A DNA stretch of 19,235 nucleotides, from positions 1 to 19,235 of the forward strand of contig CBDHDN010000082.1 of assembly GCA_965261585.1 (NCBI GenBank). Direction: 5' to 3'. Origin of the DNA: CBDHDN01 sp965261585. GTDB lineage: Bacteria > Pseudomonadota > Alphaproteobacteria > UBA6615. Every line of letters starts with the position of its first letter. The stretch's first letter is position 1. The notes under the pieces are model-generated. The model saw nothing but the letters and a program-made list of their open reading frames with translations, was not told the DNA's origin and ran no database searches. Shown here piece after piece: positions 1 to 7,480 of this stretch. The translations under genes were made by a program, and so were the position numbers.

Positions 1-221
1 ATCGCCCTGCAGCACGTTGGCGAGATAGTGCCAGTACTGCACGACCAGCGGCTGGTCGAGATTGTAGACGGCCAGGATGTTCTTTTGATGTCGGGCGGCA
101 GCGCGCGTTCCACGTCAAACGGCCCGCCCGGCGCCACCCGCATCATGAAGAATGCGATGGTGACGATGATAAACAGCGTTGGGACCGCCCCGGCGAGCCG
201 TCTGATCGCGTAGGACAACAT
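1..221 (-). pseudogene. oppB: OppB-like peptide ABC transporter permease, 5' end, frameshifted
   Basis: This is the N-terminal part of an inner-membrane permease of the oligopeptide/dipeptide ABC importer family. The start ATG is at 221-219, and translation opens with MLSYAIRRLAGAVPTL followed by one hydrophobic segment (about residues 8-30) and the family motif RVAPGGPF. After the residues LPPDI the frame breaks at about 82-90. The expected continuation (KNILAVYNLDQPL, then LANVLQGD) lies in a frame two bases on, which is what loss of one base in the AAAA stretch would give. The rest of the gene is beyond position 1. It follows oppA in the same direction after a gap of about 60 bases, the usual opp order. 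It is either a true pseudogene or a sequencing error; the neighbouring oppA lesions favour decay. The family call is secure from the motifs, but the peptide substrate is unknown. Confidence 0.8.
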
Positions 222-284
222 GTCAGGTCCGCTCCGGCGGTCCGGGCTGCGCCGAGCGACCCGGACTGCCGAGAGCAGGTTGGG

Positions 285-1814
285 CTATTGCGCCAGGCTC
301 AGCCAGCGCGTGCGATGAATGTCCTTGGTGTTGTCAACCCAGCCCTGGACCCGATCGCTGACCAGGTTCTTGGACACATAGTAGTAGATCGGGATGACCG
401 GCTGATCGTCCATGGCGATCGCCTCGGCCTCGCCGAGCAGGTTCGCCCGGGCATTCAGGTCGGCCGTCTGGGCCGCCTGCTGCATCAGCGATTCGAACTC
501 CGGGTTGTCGTACTGGCCGTAGTTCAATGGTCCCGTCGATTGCTGCAGCAGGTACAGGAAGTTCTGCGGGTCGTTGTAGTCGGCGATCCAGCCGGCCCGC
601 GCGACCTGGAAGTCGCCTCCTTGCAGGTCGTTGTAGTGGACCTTCACCTCCGTGTTGAACAACTCCGCCTCGACGCCGAGCTGCTTCCACATCGATGCGA
701 CCGCCACGGCAATCTTCTTGTGGTTCTCGCTCGTGTTGTAGCGCAGCGTCATTTTCAGCGGGTTGTCGGGCCCGAAGCCGGCCTCGGCGAGCAGCGCCTT
801 GGCCCGCTGAACGCGCTCGGCGTAGTCGACGTTCCGCCATTCGACGAACGAGGGGCTCGCCATAATTGTCGGTACCCGGCGGCACGAAGCTGTAGGCCGG
901 AACCTCGCCGGTCTGCAGCACCTTGTCCGTGATCGCCTCGCGATTGACGGCCATCGACAGGGCCTGGCGCACGCGGACGTCGTCGAACGGCGGCTTCTTC
1001 GTGTTGATCGGATAGTAGTAGATGCCGAGATAAGGCGCGATGCGGGTCTCGTTATCGAGGTTCCTCCGCAGGAACTTGATCTGGTCCGACGCGAAATCGG
1101 TTGCCACATCGACCTCGCCGGCGCGGAAGCGCTTCTGACCGGCAGACCGATCCTCACCCGGGAAGAAGACGACCTCGTCGATCGAGACGTTGCCCGCGTC
1201 GTAGAAGCCGGGGTTCTTGACGATCCGGACGTGGCCGTTCGGCACCCATTCCGTCAGCGTGTACGCGCCGTTGGAGACCAGGTTCCCCGGATTCGTCCAG
1301 TCGTCGCCCAGTACCTCCACAACGTGCCTCGGCACGGGCCAGGCCGTGTAGTGGGTCAGCTGCGAGATAAAGTACGGCGTCGGTGCCTCCAGGGTGATCT
1401 CGAGCGTCTTGTCGTCGATCGCGCGCACGCCGAGGTTCTCCATGCCCTCGAGCTCGCCGGTGTTGAGCGCCTCGGAGTTCTTGATCGGATAGAGCAGCGA
1501 CGCGTACTGCGCGGCCAACGCCGGATCGACGATGCGCCGCAGCGAGTAGACAAAGTCATCGGCCGTTACCGGCGTACCATCGGACCAATTGTGGTCGCGC
1601 AGCTTGAACACGAAGGTGCGGCCGTCCTCGCTGACCGTCCACGTTTCGGCGGCACCGGGGACCACCGTGCCGTCGGGCCCCTCGGTGGTGAGCCCGAGGA
1701 ACATGTCGCCGATGATACGGTTCTCCCAAACGCCGGTGGCTCGGTGGGGATCCAGGCTGTCGGGCTCGCCGAAGTTGGCGACCCGCAGCACGTTGTCGCC
1801 CTGCGCCGAGCTAG
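285..1814 (-). pseudogene. oppA: OppA-like peptide-binding protein, 5'-truncated and frameshifted
   Basis: This is the periplasmic solute-binding protein (SBP_bac_5 family) of an oligopeptide ABC importer. The recognisable mature N-terminus is QGDNVLRVANFGEPDSLDPH, followed by GLTTEGPDG, the DGTPVTADDFVYSLRR region and NTKKPPFDDVRVRQALS. The N-terminal part is in one frame down to about 860 and ends around PPGTDNYGEP. The protein then continues in the +1 frame (SFVEWRNVDYAERVQRAKAL) to the stop at 285. Removing one C from the CCCC run at about 855-860 would restore a single frame. The 5' end is cut at 1814 by an IS1380-family element, so no signal peptide is present and the only starts are internal GTG codons. 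About 508 codons remain, so little besides the export signal is missing. Without a signal peptide the product could not reach the periplasm even if the frameshift is a read error. Confidence 0.88.
1811..1814. repeat. CTAG target-site duplication of the IS1380 element (left copy)
   Basis: CTAG lies immediately outside the left inverted repeat at 1815. The right copy is split by a later insertion: its C is at 3467, its TA at 3468-3469 (duplicated at 4520-4521) and its G at 4522. Four-base duplications are normal for the IS1380 family. Confidence 0.7.
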
Positions 1815-3466
1815 CCCGGATTTCTCACACGGAGTAGTGCATCGGGGCCCCGAATCAGCGAAAGTGATTGTTGCAACAAGAACTTAAGCTGAGACGGAGG
1901 ATCTCCCCGATGCCAACAGAGTGTATCTCGGATCTGTTCGGATTTGCACGCGTTGAGAGCCGGCGCGTTGAGGCAGCGTTTGACGGCGGTGCGGTGACGT
2001 CGAACGGCGGCGCGCTTTTGCTGGGGGCCACGGAGCGGGCGATTGGCCTGGTCGCGGGGTTTGCGCGATGTTTCCAGGACGGCCGCGATCCGGCGTTGAT
2101 GGAGCACAGCGTCGCGACGCTGGTCGGCCAACGTGTGTTCGCCCTGGCGCTGGGTTACGAGGACCTGATCGACCACGACGAGCTGCGCCATGATCCGGTG
2201 ATGGCGGTGCTCGCCGGCAAGCTCGAGGCGCGGCGGGCGGACTGCGCGCCGCTCGCCGGCAAGTCGACGCTGAACCGGCTGGAGCACGCGCCGTCGGGGG
2301 CGCCGTCGCGCTATCACAAGATCGGCCACGACGCGGCGGCGATCGGGCGCCAGTTCGTCGCGCTGTTCTTGGCCGCGCACCGGCGGCCGGCGAAGCAGAT
2401 CATCATCGACCTCGACGCAACCGACGATCCGTTGCACGGCGAGCAGGAGGATCGGTTCTTCCACGGTTACTACGATTGTTACTGCTATCTGCCGCTGTAC
2501 ATCTTCTGTGGCCGGCATCTGCTGGCAGCGAAGCTGCGGCCGGCCAATATCGACGGCGCCGCCGGCGCGATCGAGGAGCTCGCCCGGATCGTCGAGCAGA
2601 TCCGCGACGACTGGCCGGACGTGCGTATTCTGGTGCGCGCTGATTCCGGCTTCGCCCGCGAGGCGCTGATGGCGTGGTGCGAAGCCAACCGGGTCGACTA
2701 CGTCTTTGGGCTGGCCAGGAACAAGCGGCTCAGCGGCGCGATCGAGAACGCCCTCGCCGCCGCCGCCGCCGGCAGCCGGCGCACCGGCAAGCCGGCCCGC
2801 CGCTACCAGGAGCTGGTGTGGACGACGCGTAAGAGCTGGAGCCGCGAACGCCGCGTCGTCGCCAAGGCCGAATGGACCCACGGTAAGGCCAATCCGCGCT
2901 TCGTCGTCACCTCGCTCGGCACCGGCGAGGTCAAGGCCCGCCGGCTCTATGAAAAGGTCTATTGCGCCCGCGGCGACATGGAGAACCGCATCAAGGAATG
3001 CCAGGCCGATCTGTTCGCCGACCGCACTTCGGCTGCCACCATGCGGGCCAACCAGCTGCGCTTGTGGTTCGCCGCCATGGCCTATGCGCTGCTCTGCGCG
3101 CTGCGCCGCATCGCCCTCAAGCACACCCGCTTCGCCCGCGCCACCTGCGGCACCATCCGCTTGAAGCTGTTGAAGATCGGCGCCCAGGTGCGCCGCTCCG
3201 TCCGCCGCGTCAAGTTCGCAATGGCGTCTTCGTTCCCCTACCAGCAGGAATACCGCCTGGCTCACCATCGATTATGCAACGCCACCGGCTGACCCCAGCA
3301 GCCGGCCTCCGCCCGTCCCGTCAACCACACAGGATCAACTCCAGCCTCAGACCACCGCCAGCAGCCGGCGGAACCCCCCAGACTGCCTGCTTCACAGCAA
3401 CCCATCAACAGTGCCCAAGATGAACTGGCTCTCGGCCACCACCAATCCCGCTGTGAGAAATCCGGG
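1815..3466 (+). mobile_element. IS1380-family insertion sequence, about 1.65 kb
   Basis: The element is 1652 bp with perfect 15-bp terminal inverted repeats (CCCGGATTTCTCACA at 1815-1829, its complement at 3452-3466) and a single transposase gene on the plus strand. Size, repeat length and 4-bp target duplication (CTAG) match the IS1380 family. It is inserted in the signal-peptide region of oppA, with its transposase opposing oppA. The right-hand CTAG was later used as target by an IS630-family element, so this insertion is the older of the two. Confidence 0.9.
1910..3292 (+). CDS. IS1380-family transposase
   Basis: A DDE-type transposase of about 460 residues for the surrounding element. 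ATG 1910 is preferred over the upstream in-frame start at 1868 because GGAGG lies about 9 bases before it and the family N-terminus typically begins near ECISDLFGF. Probable acidic catalytic residues lie in DLDATDDPLHGEQ (about residues 167-173), LVRADSGFARE (about 245) and RGDMENRIKECQ (about 358), in the family order. The C-terminal part is rich in Arg, Lys and Ala and retains the family region FPYQQEYRLAHHRL. Length is normal and the frame is intact, so it is probably functional. Confidence 0.93.
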   Translation: MPTECISDLFGFARVESRRVEAAFDGGAVTSNGGALLLGATERAIGLVAGFARCFQDGRDPALMEHSVATLVGQRVFALALGYEDLIDHDELRHDPVMAVLAGKLEARRADCAPLAGKSTLNRLEHAPSGAPSRYHKIGHDAAAIGRQFVALFLAAHRRPAKQIIIDLDATDDPLHGEQEDRFFHGYYDCYCYLPLYIFCGRHLLAAKLRPANIDGAAGAIEELARIVEQIRDDWPDVRILVRADSGFAREALMAWCEANRVDYVFGLARNKRLSGAIENALAAAAAGSRRTGKPARRYQELVWTTRKSWSRERRVVAKAEWTHGKANPRFVVTSLGTGEVKARRLYEKVYCARGDMENRIKECQADLFADRTSAATMRANQLRLWFAAMAYALLCALRRIALKHTRFARATCGTIRLKLLKIGAQVRRSVRRVKFAMASSFPYQQEYRLAHHRLCNATG

Positions 3467-3469
3467 CTA

Positions 3470-4519
3470 GAGCACATCCGGTTTAGACGGAATATCCTGC
3501 ATTGACGAGGTAGTTTCTGCATTCGGTTGGAGAGAATTCATCGAGGGCGTTTCCAATTGCCCGCCAGAGGTCATCGACGGTTCTGGCGCCGACCTTGCGG
3601 AGAATGGCTTTGAGCTTGGCGAAGACCTGTTCGATGGGATTGAGATCGGGGCTGTAGGGCGGCAGGTAGAGCGGGGTTGCGCCGACCGCCTCAATGGCCT
3701 CGTGTACGCCGGCGACCTTGTGGGAGGAGAGGTTGTCCATGATGACGATGTCGCCCGCGGACAGGGTCGGGACCAGGGCTTGCTGGACCCAGGCAAGGAA
3801 GCTTGCGCCGTTGATCGGGCCATCAAAAACGCAGGGCGCGGTGATCCGGTCGTGACGCAGGGCGGCAATGAACGTGGTTGTCTTCCAGTGGCCATGGGGA
3901 ATGGCCGCCACCACCCGTTCGCCGCGCGGTGCCCGGCCATAACGCCGGGCCATGTTCGTCCGCGCCCAGGTCTCGTCGAGAAAGACCAGCCGTTCGGCAA
4001 TCAGCCCAGGTTGCTCGTTGCGCCAAGTGGCTCGCGCCGCCGCGACGTCAGGGCGCTCCTGCTCGGCGGCGTGGGCTGTCTTTTTTTGCGACTCAGCCCC
4101 TGAGCCAGAAGAAAGTCGCCAAGCGTCGAGCGCTTCGCCTCGATCCCCTCGGCGGCCAGCAAGACGCAAAGCTCGTCAATGGTGATGTCGCAATTCTCCA
4201 TCACCAGAGCCCGAATGCGATCGCCATGGGGAGCCAGTTTCGATTTCTTCCAGCCACCGTATTTGTCGGCTTTGATCGTGCCCCGCTGCTTCCAACGCTG
4301 CATCAGCTTCACAACAAAGCTGATGCTCACATCAAATTGCTTCGCCGCCGCATTGCGAGAGGTCCCCGATTCAACAACTCGAACAACTCGTTCACGAAGA
4401 TCTTCCGAATAAGGTCGTGTCATCCATGGCTGGCCTCCTTTAACCCAGCTCATAGCTTGAATCACTTTTTGCGACCCTTGGGAATCCCCTTTTTGATTCT
4501 GTCTATGCCGGACCCGCTC
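3470..4519 (-). mobile_element. IS630-family insertion sequence with frameshifted orfAB
   Basis: The element is 1050 bp and flanked by TA on both sides (3468-3469 and 4520-4521), the usual IS630 target duplication. The imperfect inverted repeats follow GAGCnnnTCCGGnnTAGACnGAAT, read inward from 3470 and, on the other strand, from 4519. It sits in the CTAG duplication made by the IS1380 element. Removing it restores the sequence CCGGG-CTAG-CCCACC. Confidence 0.9.
3483..4423 (-). CDS. IS630-family transposase, OrfA/OrfB joined by -1 frameshifting
   Basis: The transposase is encoded in two overlapping frames. OrfA starts at ATG 4423 (MTRPYSEDLRERVV), with AAGGAGG ten bases upstream; it carries the helix-turn-helix region SRNAAAKQFDVSISFVVKLM and would end alone at 4001. 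OrfB runs to the stop at 3483. They join at an A7 run (plus-strand T7, 4081-4087): reading CGC AAA AAA then slipping back one base gives AAG ACA GCC and a fusion of about 313 residues. The fusion shows the IS630/Tc1-mariner catalytic triad: D150 in FLDETW, D230 in IMDNLSSHK and E265 in PPYSPDLNPIEQVF, with 34 residues between the last two. Programmed -1 slippage at an A-run is known in this family; use of the site here is inferred from sequence. Confidence 0.92.
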
Positions 4520-4538
4520 TAGCCCACCTCAGCGGCGC

Positions 4539-4556
4539 CATCCTGAAGGCAGGATG
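4539..4556. repeat. Short perfect inverted repeat (7-bp stem, 4-nt loop)
   Basis: CATCCTG-AAGG-CAGGATG lies 17 bases outside the nested IS pair, in the 105-base gap before the small lipoprotein gene. There is no T-run, so a classical intrinsic terminator is not supported. It could be part of a repetitive element or the remnant of another mobile-element end. Apart from this hairpin I see no convincing promoter or gene in 4523-4627. Confidence 0.4.
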
Positions 4557-4627
4557 ACGGGGTCGTTCAGGTTCAGCTCATATTGGGGATCGTAGAAGAC
4601 AGTAACTAAAGTGCATCAACACTGGCA

Positions 4628-4816
4628 ATGAGGCACAGGATTATGACAAGGCAACGCGCTTCGGGCATACGCCTGCTGGCGGCTCTGGCGATCTCCACCG
4701 CCTTGGCCGGGTGTGCGGCCGGCGGCATCGACCGACTGGTCGTGACCGAGAAGAGTGCAATCACCGGCATGAGCGTGCAGCCCAGCACCGCCCTGATCGG
4801 TGCGTTCGGCTTCTGA
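4628..4816 (+). CDS. Small putative lipoprotein, unknown function
   Basis: A 62-residue ORF. It has a basic N-terminus, a hydrophobic segment (LLAALAISTALAGC, about residues 16-29) and a lipobox-like LAGC, so the mature peptide would start at the Cys in CAAGGIDRLV and be only about 34 residues. ATG 4643 (MTRQRASG) is an alternative start and fits a short lipoprotein signal better; neither has a strong ribosome-binding site. No family is recognised. It converges with the thiolase gene, with about 60 bases between the ends. Its position next to a decayed opp operon and IS elements says nothing firm about its role. The lipobox is the main evidence that this is a real gene. Confidence 0.55.
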   Translation: MRHRIMTRQRASGIRLLAALAISTALAGCAAGGIDRLVVTEKSAITGMSVQPSTALIGAFGF

Positions 4817-4878
4817 GCCGTAACACGTCTGCGCGCCGGGACGGCCGCGGGCGGCGCAGTAGGCAACAATCACAGGCG

Positions 4879-6048
4879 CTAGCGCAGCGGCTCGAGGATC
4901 GAGACGTAGTTGGCGACGGCGGCGCCGCCCATGTTGAAGATGCCGGCTAGCTTGGCGTCGGCGATCTGCATGCCGGCCGGCGCCGTGCCGGTCACCTGCA
5001 TCGCACCCAGCACATGCATCGACACGCCGGTGGCGCCGATCGGGTGGCCCTTGGCCTTGAGGCCGCCCGAGGGGTTGACCGGCAGCTTGCCGTCCCGCTG
5101 GGTCCAGCCTTCCTTGATCGCGCGCTCGCCCTCGCCCTTCGGCGTCAGGCCCATGGCCTCGTATTCGATCAGCTCGGCGATCGTGAAGCAGTCGTGGGTC
5201 TCGACGAGCGACAGATCGTCCACCGTCACGCCGGCCTGACCGAGGGCGCGCTGCCAGGCCAGGGTCGGGCCGTCGAAATCGATGGTGCTGCGCCGTGACA
5301 TCGGCAGGAAGTCGTTGACCTGCTGGGTCGCCCGCAGGTAGACGGCCTTGTTCATGCGCAGCGCCGTGTCGACGTCGGCGAGCACCAGCGCCGCCGCGCC
5401 ATCGGACACGAGCGAGCAGTCCGTGCGCTTCAGCGGGCCCGCGACGACGGGGTTCTTCTCCGACGGCGTGCGGCAGAACTCGTAGCCCAGGTCCTTGCGC
5501 ATCTGGGCGTAGGGGTTGTCGCAGCCGTTCTTGTGGTTCTTGGCGGCGATCATGGCGAGCGCGTCGGACTTATCGCCATAGGCCTGGAAGTAGCGCTCGG
5601 CAATGCGGGCGAAGATGTCGGTGAACGTCATGCTCGCCGCCGCCTCCTCCTTCACGTAGGAGGCCTTGGTGAGGATGGCGCCGAGCTCCTTGCCCGAGAC
5701 CTCGGTCATCTTCTCGACGCCGACGACGAGCACGATGCGCGCCTGCCGCGCGGCGATCGCATTGACGCCCTGATGGACCGCGGCCGAGCCGGTAGCGCAG
5801 GCGTTCTCGACCCGCGTCGCCGGGGTGAAGCGCAAGTCGCCGCTGGTCTGCAGCACCAGCGAGGACGAGAAATCCTGCTGCACGAAGCCTGCGTTGAAGT
5901 GACCGAGATAGATGGCGTCGACGTCGCGCGGCTCGACGCCGGCGTCGGCCAGCGCCTTGGCGGCGACGTCGGCGATCATGGCCTCGACGTCCAGATCCTC
6001 GTGCTTCGCGAACTTCAGGTGGTTCCAGCCGACGATGCAGGCGGTCAT
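4879..6048 (-). CDS. SCP2-type thiolase / acetyl-CoA acetyltransferase-like protein
   Basis: A 389-residue thiolase-superfamily enzyme; relatives carry out thiolytic cleavage or condensation of acyl-CoAs in the cytoplasm. The nucleophilic Cys is C84 in ENACATGS, HDCF is at about 285-288, and the C-terminal His motif GGLKAKGHPIGATG is at about 328-341. The second catalytic Cys of classical thiolases (CxGGG near the C-terminus) is replaced by NMGGAAVAN (about 372-380), as in SCP2-type thiolases and nondecarboxylating relatives. Its substrate is therefore uncertain. The ATG at 6048 has AGGAG about eight bases upstream. It lies 61 bases downstream of the amidohydrolase gene in the same direction, and the gap contains TTATATAG, a possible -10 element, so it may have its own promoter. 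A functional link to the surface-glycan genes is not evident. Confidence 0.88.
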   Translation of the reverse strand: MTACIVGWNHLKFAKHEDLDVEAMIADVAAKALADAGVEPRDVDAIYLGHFNAGFVQQDFSSSLVLQTSGDLRFTPATRVENACATGSAAVHQGVNAIAARQARIVLVVGVEKMTEVSGKELGAILTKASYVKEEAAASMTFTDIFARIAERYFQAYGDKSDALAMIAAKNHKNGCDNPYAQMRKDLGYEFCRTPSEKNPVVAGPLKRTDCSLVSDGAAALVLADVDTALRMNKAVYLRATQQVNDFLPMSRRSTIDFDGPTLAWQRALGQAGVTVDDLSLVETHDCFTIAELIEYEAMGLTPKGEGERAIKEGWTQRDGKLPVNPSGGLKAKGHPIGATGVSMHVLGAMQVTGTAPAGMQIADAKLAGIFNMGGAAVANYVSILEPLR

Positions 6049-6109
6049 AGGTGCTCTCCTCAGGCTTGCCGGGCCAGGCCGATAGGCGTGCGACTCCCCG
6101 CTATATAAG

Positions 6110-7480
6110 TCACCGGGCGACCGGTTTCACCTCTTCAGGCCGACCCGCCGGCAGGCATTCCTGGAAGCGCACGGGCCGCCCTGAAGGCTCGCCGATCAGC
6201 TCGTCCTCGCGCATGACGACACGGCCGCGCACGACGGTCGCCATGGACCAGCCGGTGACCGTCATGCCGTCGAACGGGGTCCAGCCACAGCGGCTGCGGA
6301 TCCAGTCGTCGGTGATCGTCCGCCGGGCGGCCAAATCGACGAGTGTCAGATCGGCGTCGTAGCCGACGGCGAGGCGCCCCTTGCCGGCGATGCCGTAGAG
6401 CCGCGCCGGCCCGTGGGCCGTCAGGTCGACGACGCGCTCCAACGTCAGCCTGCCGGCGTTGACGTGGTCGAGCAGCAGCGGCACCAGGGTCTGCACCCCG
6501 GGCATGCCCGACGGCGTCGCCGGATAGTCGCCGGCCTTCTCGGCCAGCGTATGGGGCGCGTGATCGGAGCCGACGACGTCGACGATACCGCCCCGCACTG
6601 CCTGCCACAACCCGTCGCGCTGGCCGGCGTCGCGGATCGGCGGATTCATCTGGGCTCGGGTGCCCAGGCGCGCATAGCAATCGGGCGCCGCCAGGGTCAG
6701 ATGCTGCGGTGTCACCTCGACGGTGGCGACGTCCTTGTGCTCGGCCAGCAGCGCCATCTCCGCCGCTGTCGTGACGTGCAGGACGTGGACCGGCCGCCCG
6801 GCCCGGCGGGCCAGGCGGAGCAGCCCCTCGGTCGCCCGGATCGCGGTCTCCTCGTCGCGCCACACCGGATGGTGCTCGACCCCCGCACCCGCCGGTATCG
6901 CGGCGCGCCGGGCCACCAGGCGCGCCTCGTCCTCGGCATGCACGGCGACACGCCGCGTGCCGGCGGCCAGCACCGCGGCCAGCGTTGCGTCATCGGCGAC
7001 GAGCAGGTCGCCGGTCGAGCTGCCCATGAAGATCTTGACGCCGCAGCAGCCGGGCAGGCGCTCGAGCGCGGCCAGCCGGCCGACATTGTCCGCCGCCGCA
7101 CCGATGAAGAAGGCGTGGTCGCACCAGGCCCGCCCCTCGGCGCGCGCCAGCTTGTCGGCCAGCGCCGCCGCTGTCGTCGTACCCGGCTTCGTGTTCGGCA
7201 TCTCGAATACCGTCGTGACGCCGCCGGCGACCGCGGCGGCCGTGCCGGCCGCCAGATCCTCCTTGTGCTCCAGCCCGGGCTCGCGGAAATGCACCTGGCT
7301 GTCGATGACGCCGGGCAGGACGTGCAGGCCGGCCGCGGCGACCCTGGCGGTCGCGCCGACCCCGCTCAAATCACCGATGGCGGCGATGCGGCCGTTGCGG
7401 ACGCCGACGTCGGCCGCAACAAGACCGCCCGGCGTCATGCAGCGGCCGCCGGCGACGATCAGGTCGTAGCGCTCGGCCAT
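6110..7480 (-). CDS. Dihydroorotase-like cyclic amidohydrolase with altered HxH motif
   Basis: A 456-residue amidohydrolase-superfamily protein (COG0044: dihydroorotase, allantoinase, hydantoinase). The visible TIM-barrel motifs are VIDSQVHFREPG (60-69), the probable carboxylated lysine K149 in GVKIFMGSSTG, H181 in VHAEDE, H235 in VLHVTT and D306 in GSDHAPHT. The first metal-binding histidine of the usual HxH is glutamine (Q62), while H64 remains. Related alphaproteobacterial proteins with QVHFREPG are, as I recall, commonly annotated as dihydroorotase, but the reaction is not assured. The start at 7480 (MAERYDLIVAGG) is chosen because its ATG overlaps the asnB stop (TGATG) and GGGAGGG lies about four bases upstream. 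Longer in-frame starts lie inside asnB. The coupling implies co-expression with the amidotransferase. Confidence 0.85.
   Translation of the reverse strand: MAERYDLIVAGGRCMTPGGLVAADVGVRNGRIAAIGDLSGVGATARVAAAGLHVLPGVIDSQVHFREPGLEHKEDLAAGTAAAVAGGVTTVFEMPNTKPGTTTAAALADKLARAEGRAWCDHAFFIGAAADNVGRLAALERLPGCCGVKIFMGSSTGDLLVADDATLAAVLAAGTRRVAVHAEDEARLVARRAAIPAGAGVEHHPVWRDEETAIRATEGLLRLARRAGRPVHVLHVTTAAEMALLAEHKDVATVEVTPQHLTLAAPDCYARLGTRAQMNPPIRDAGQRDGLWQAVRGGIVDVVGSDHAPHTLAEKAGDYPATPSGMPGVQTLVPLLLDHVNAGRLTLERVVDLTAHGPARLYGIAGKGRLAVGYDADLTLVDLAARRTITDDWIRSRCGWTPFDGMTVTGWSMATVVRGRVVMREDELIGEPSGRPVRFQECLPAGRPEEVKPVAR

Noticed and set aside
1811..3268. Long minus-strand ORF opposite the IS1380 transposase
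   Set aside because: It is antisense to a clear transposase and reads as a low-complexity GC-rich shadow with no family features.
1807..3473. GAGC as the IS1380 target duplication (GAGC before 1812 and at 3470-3473)
   Set aside because: The right GAGC is the terminal sequence of the IS630 element. After removing that element, CTAG is the consistent duplication.
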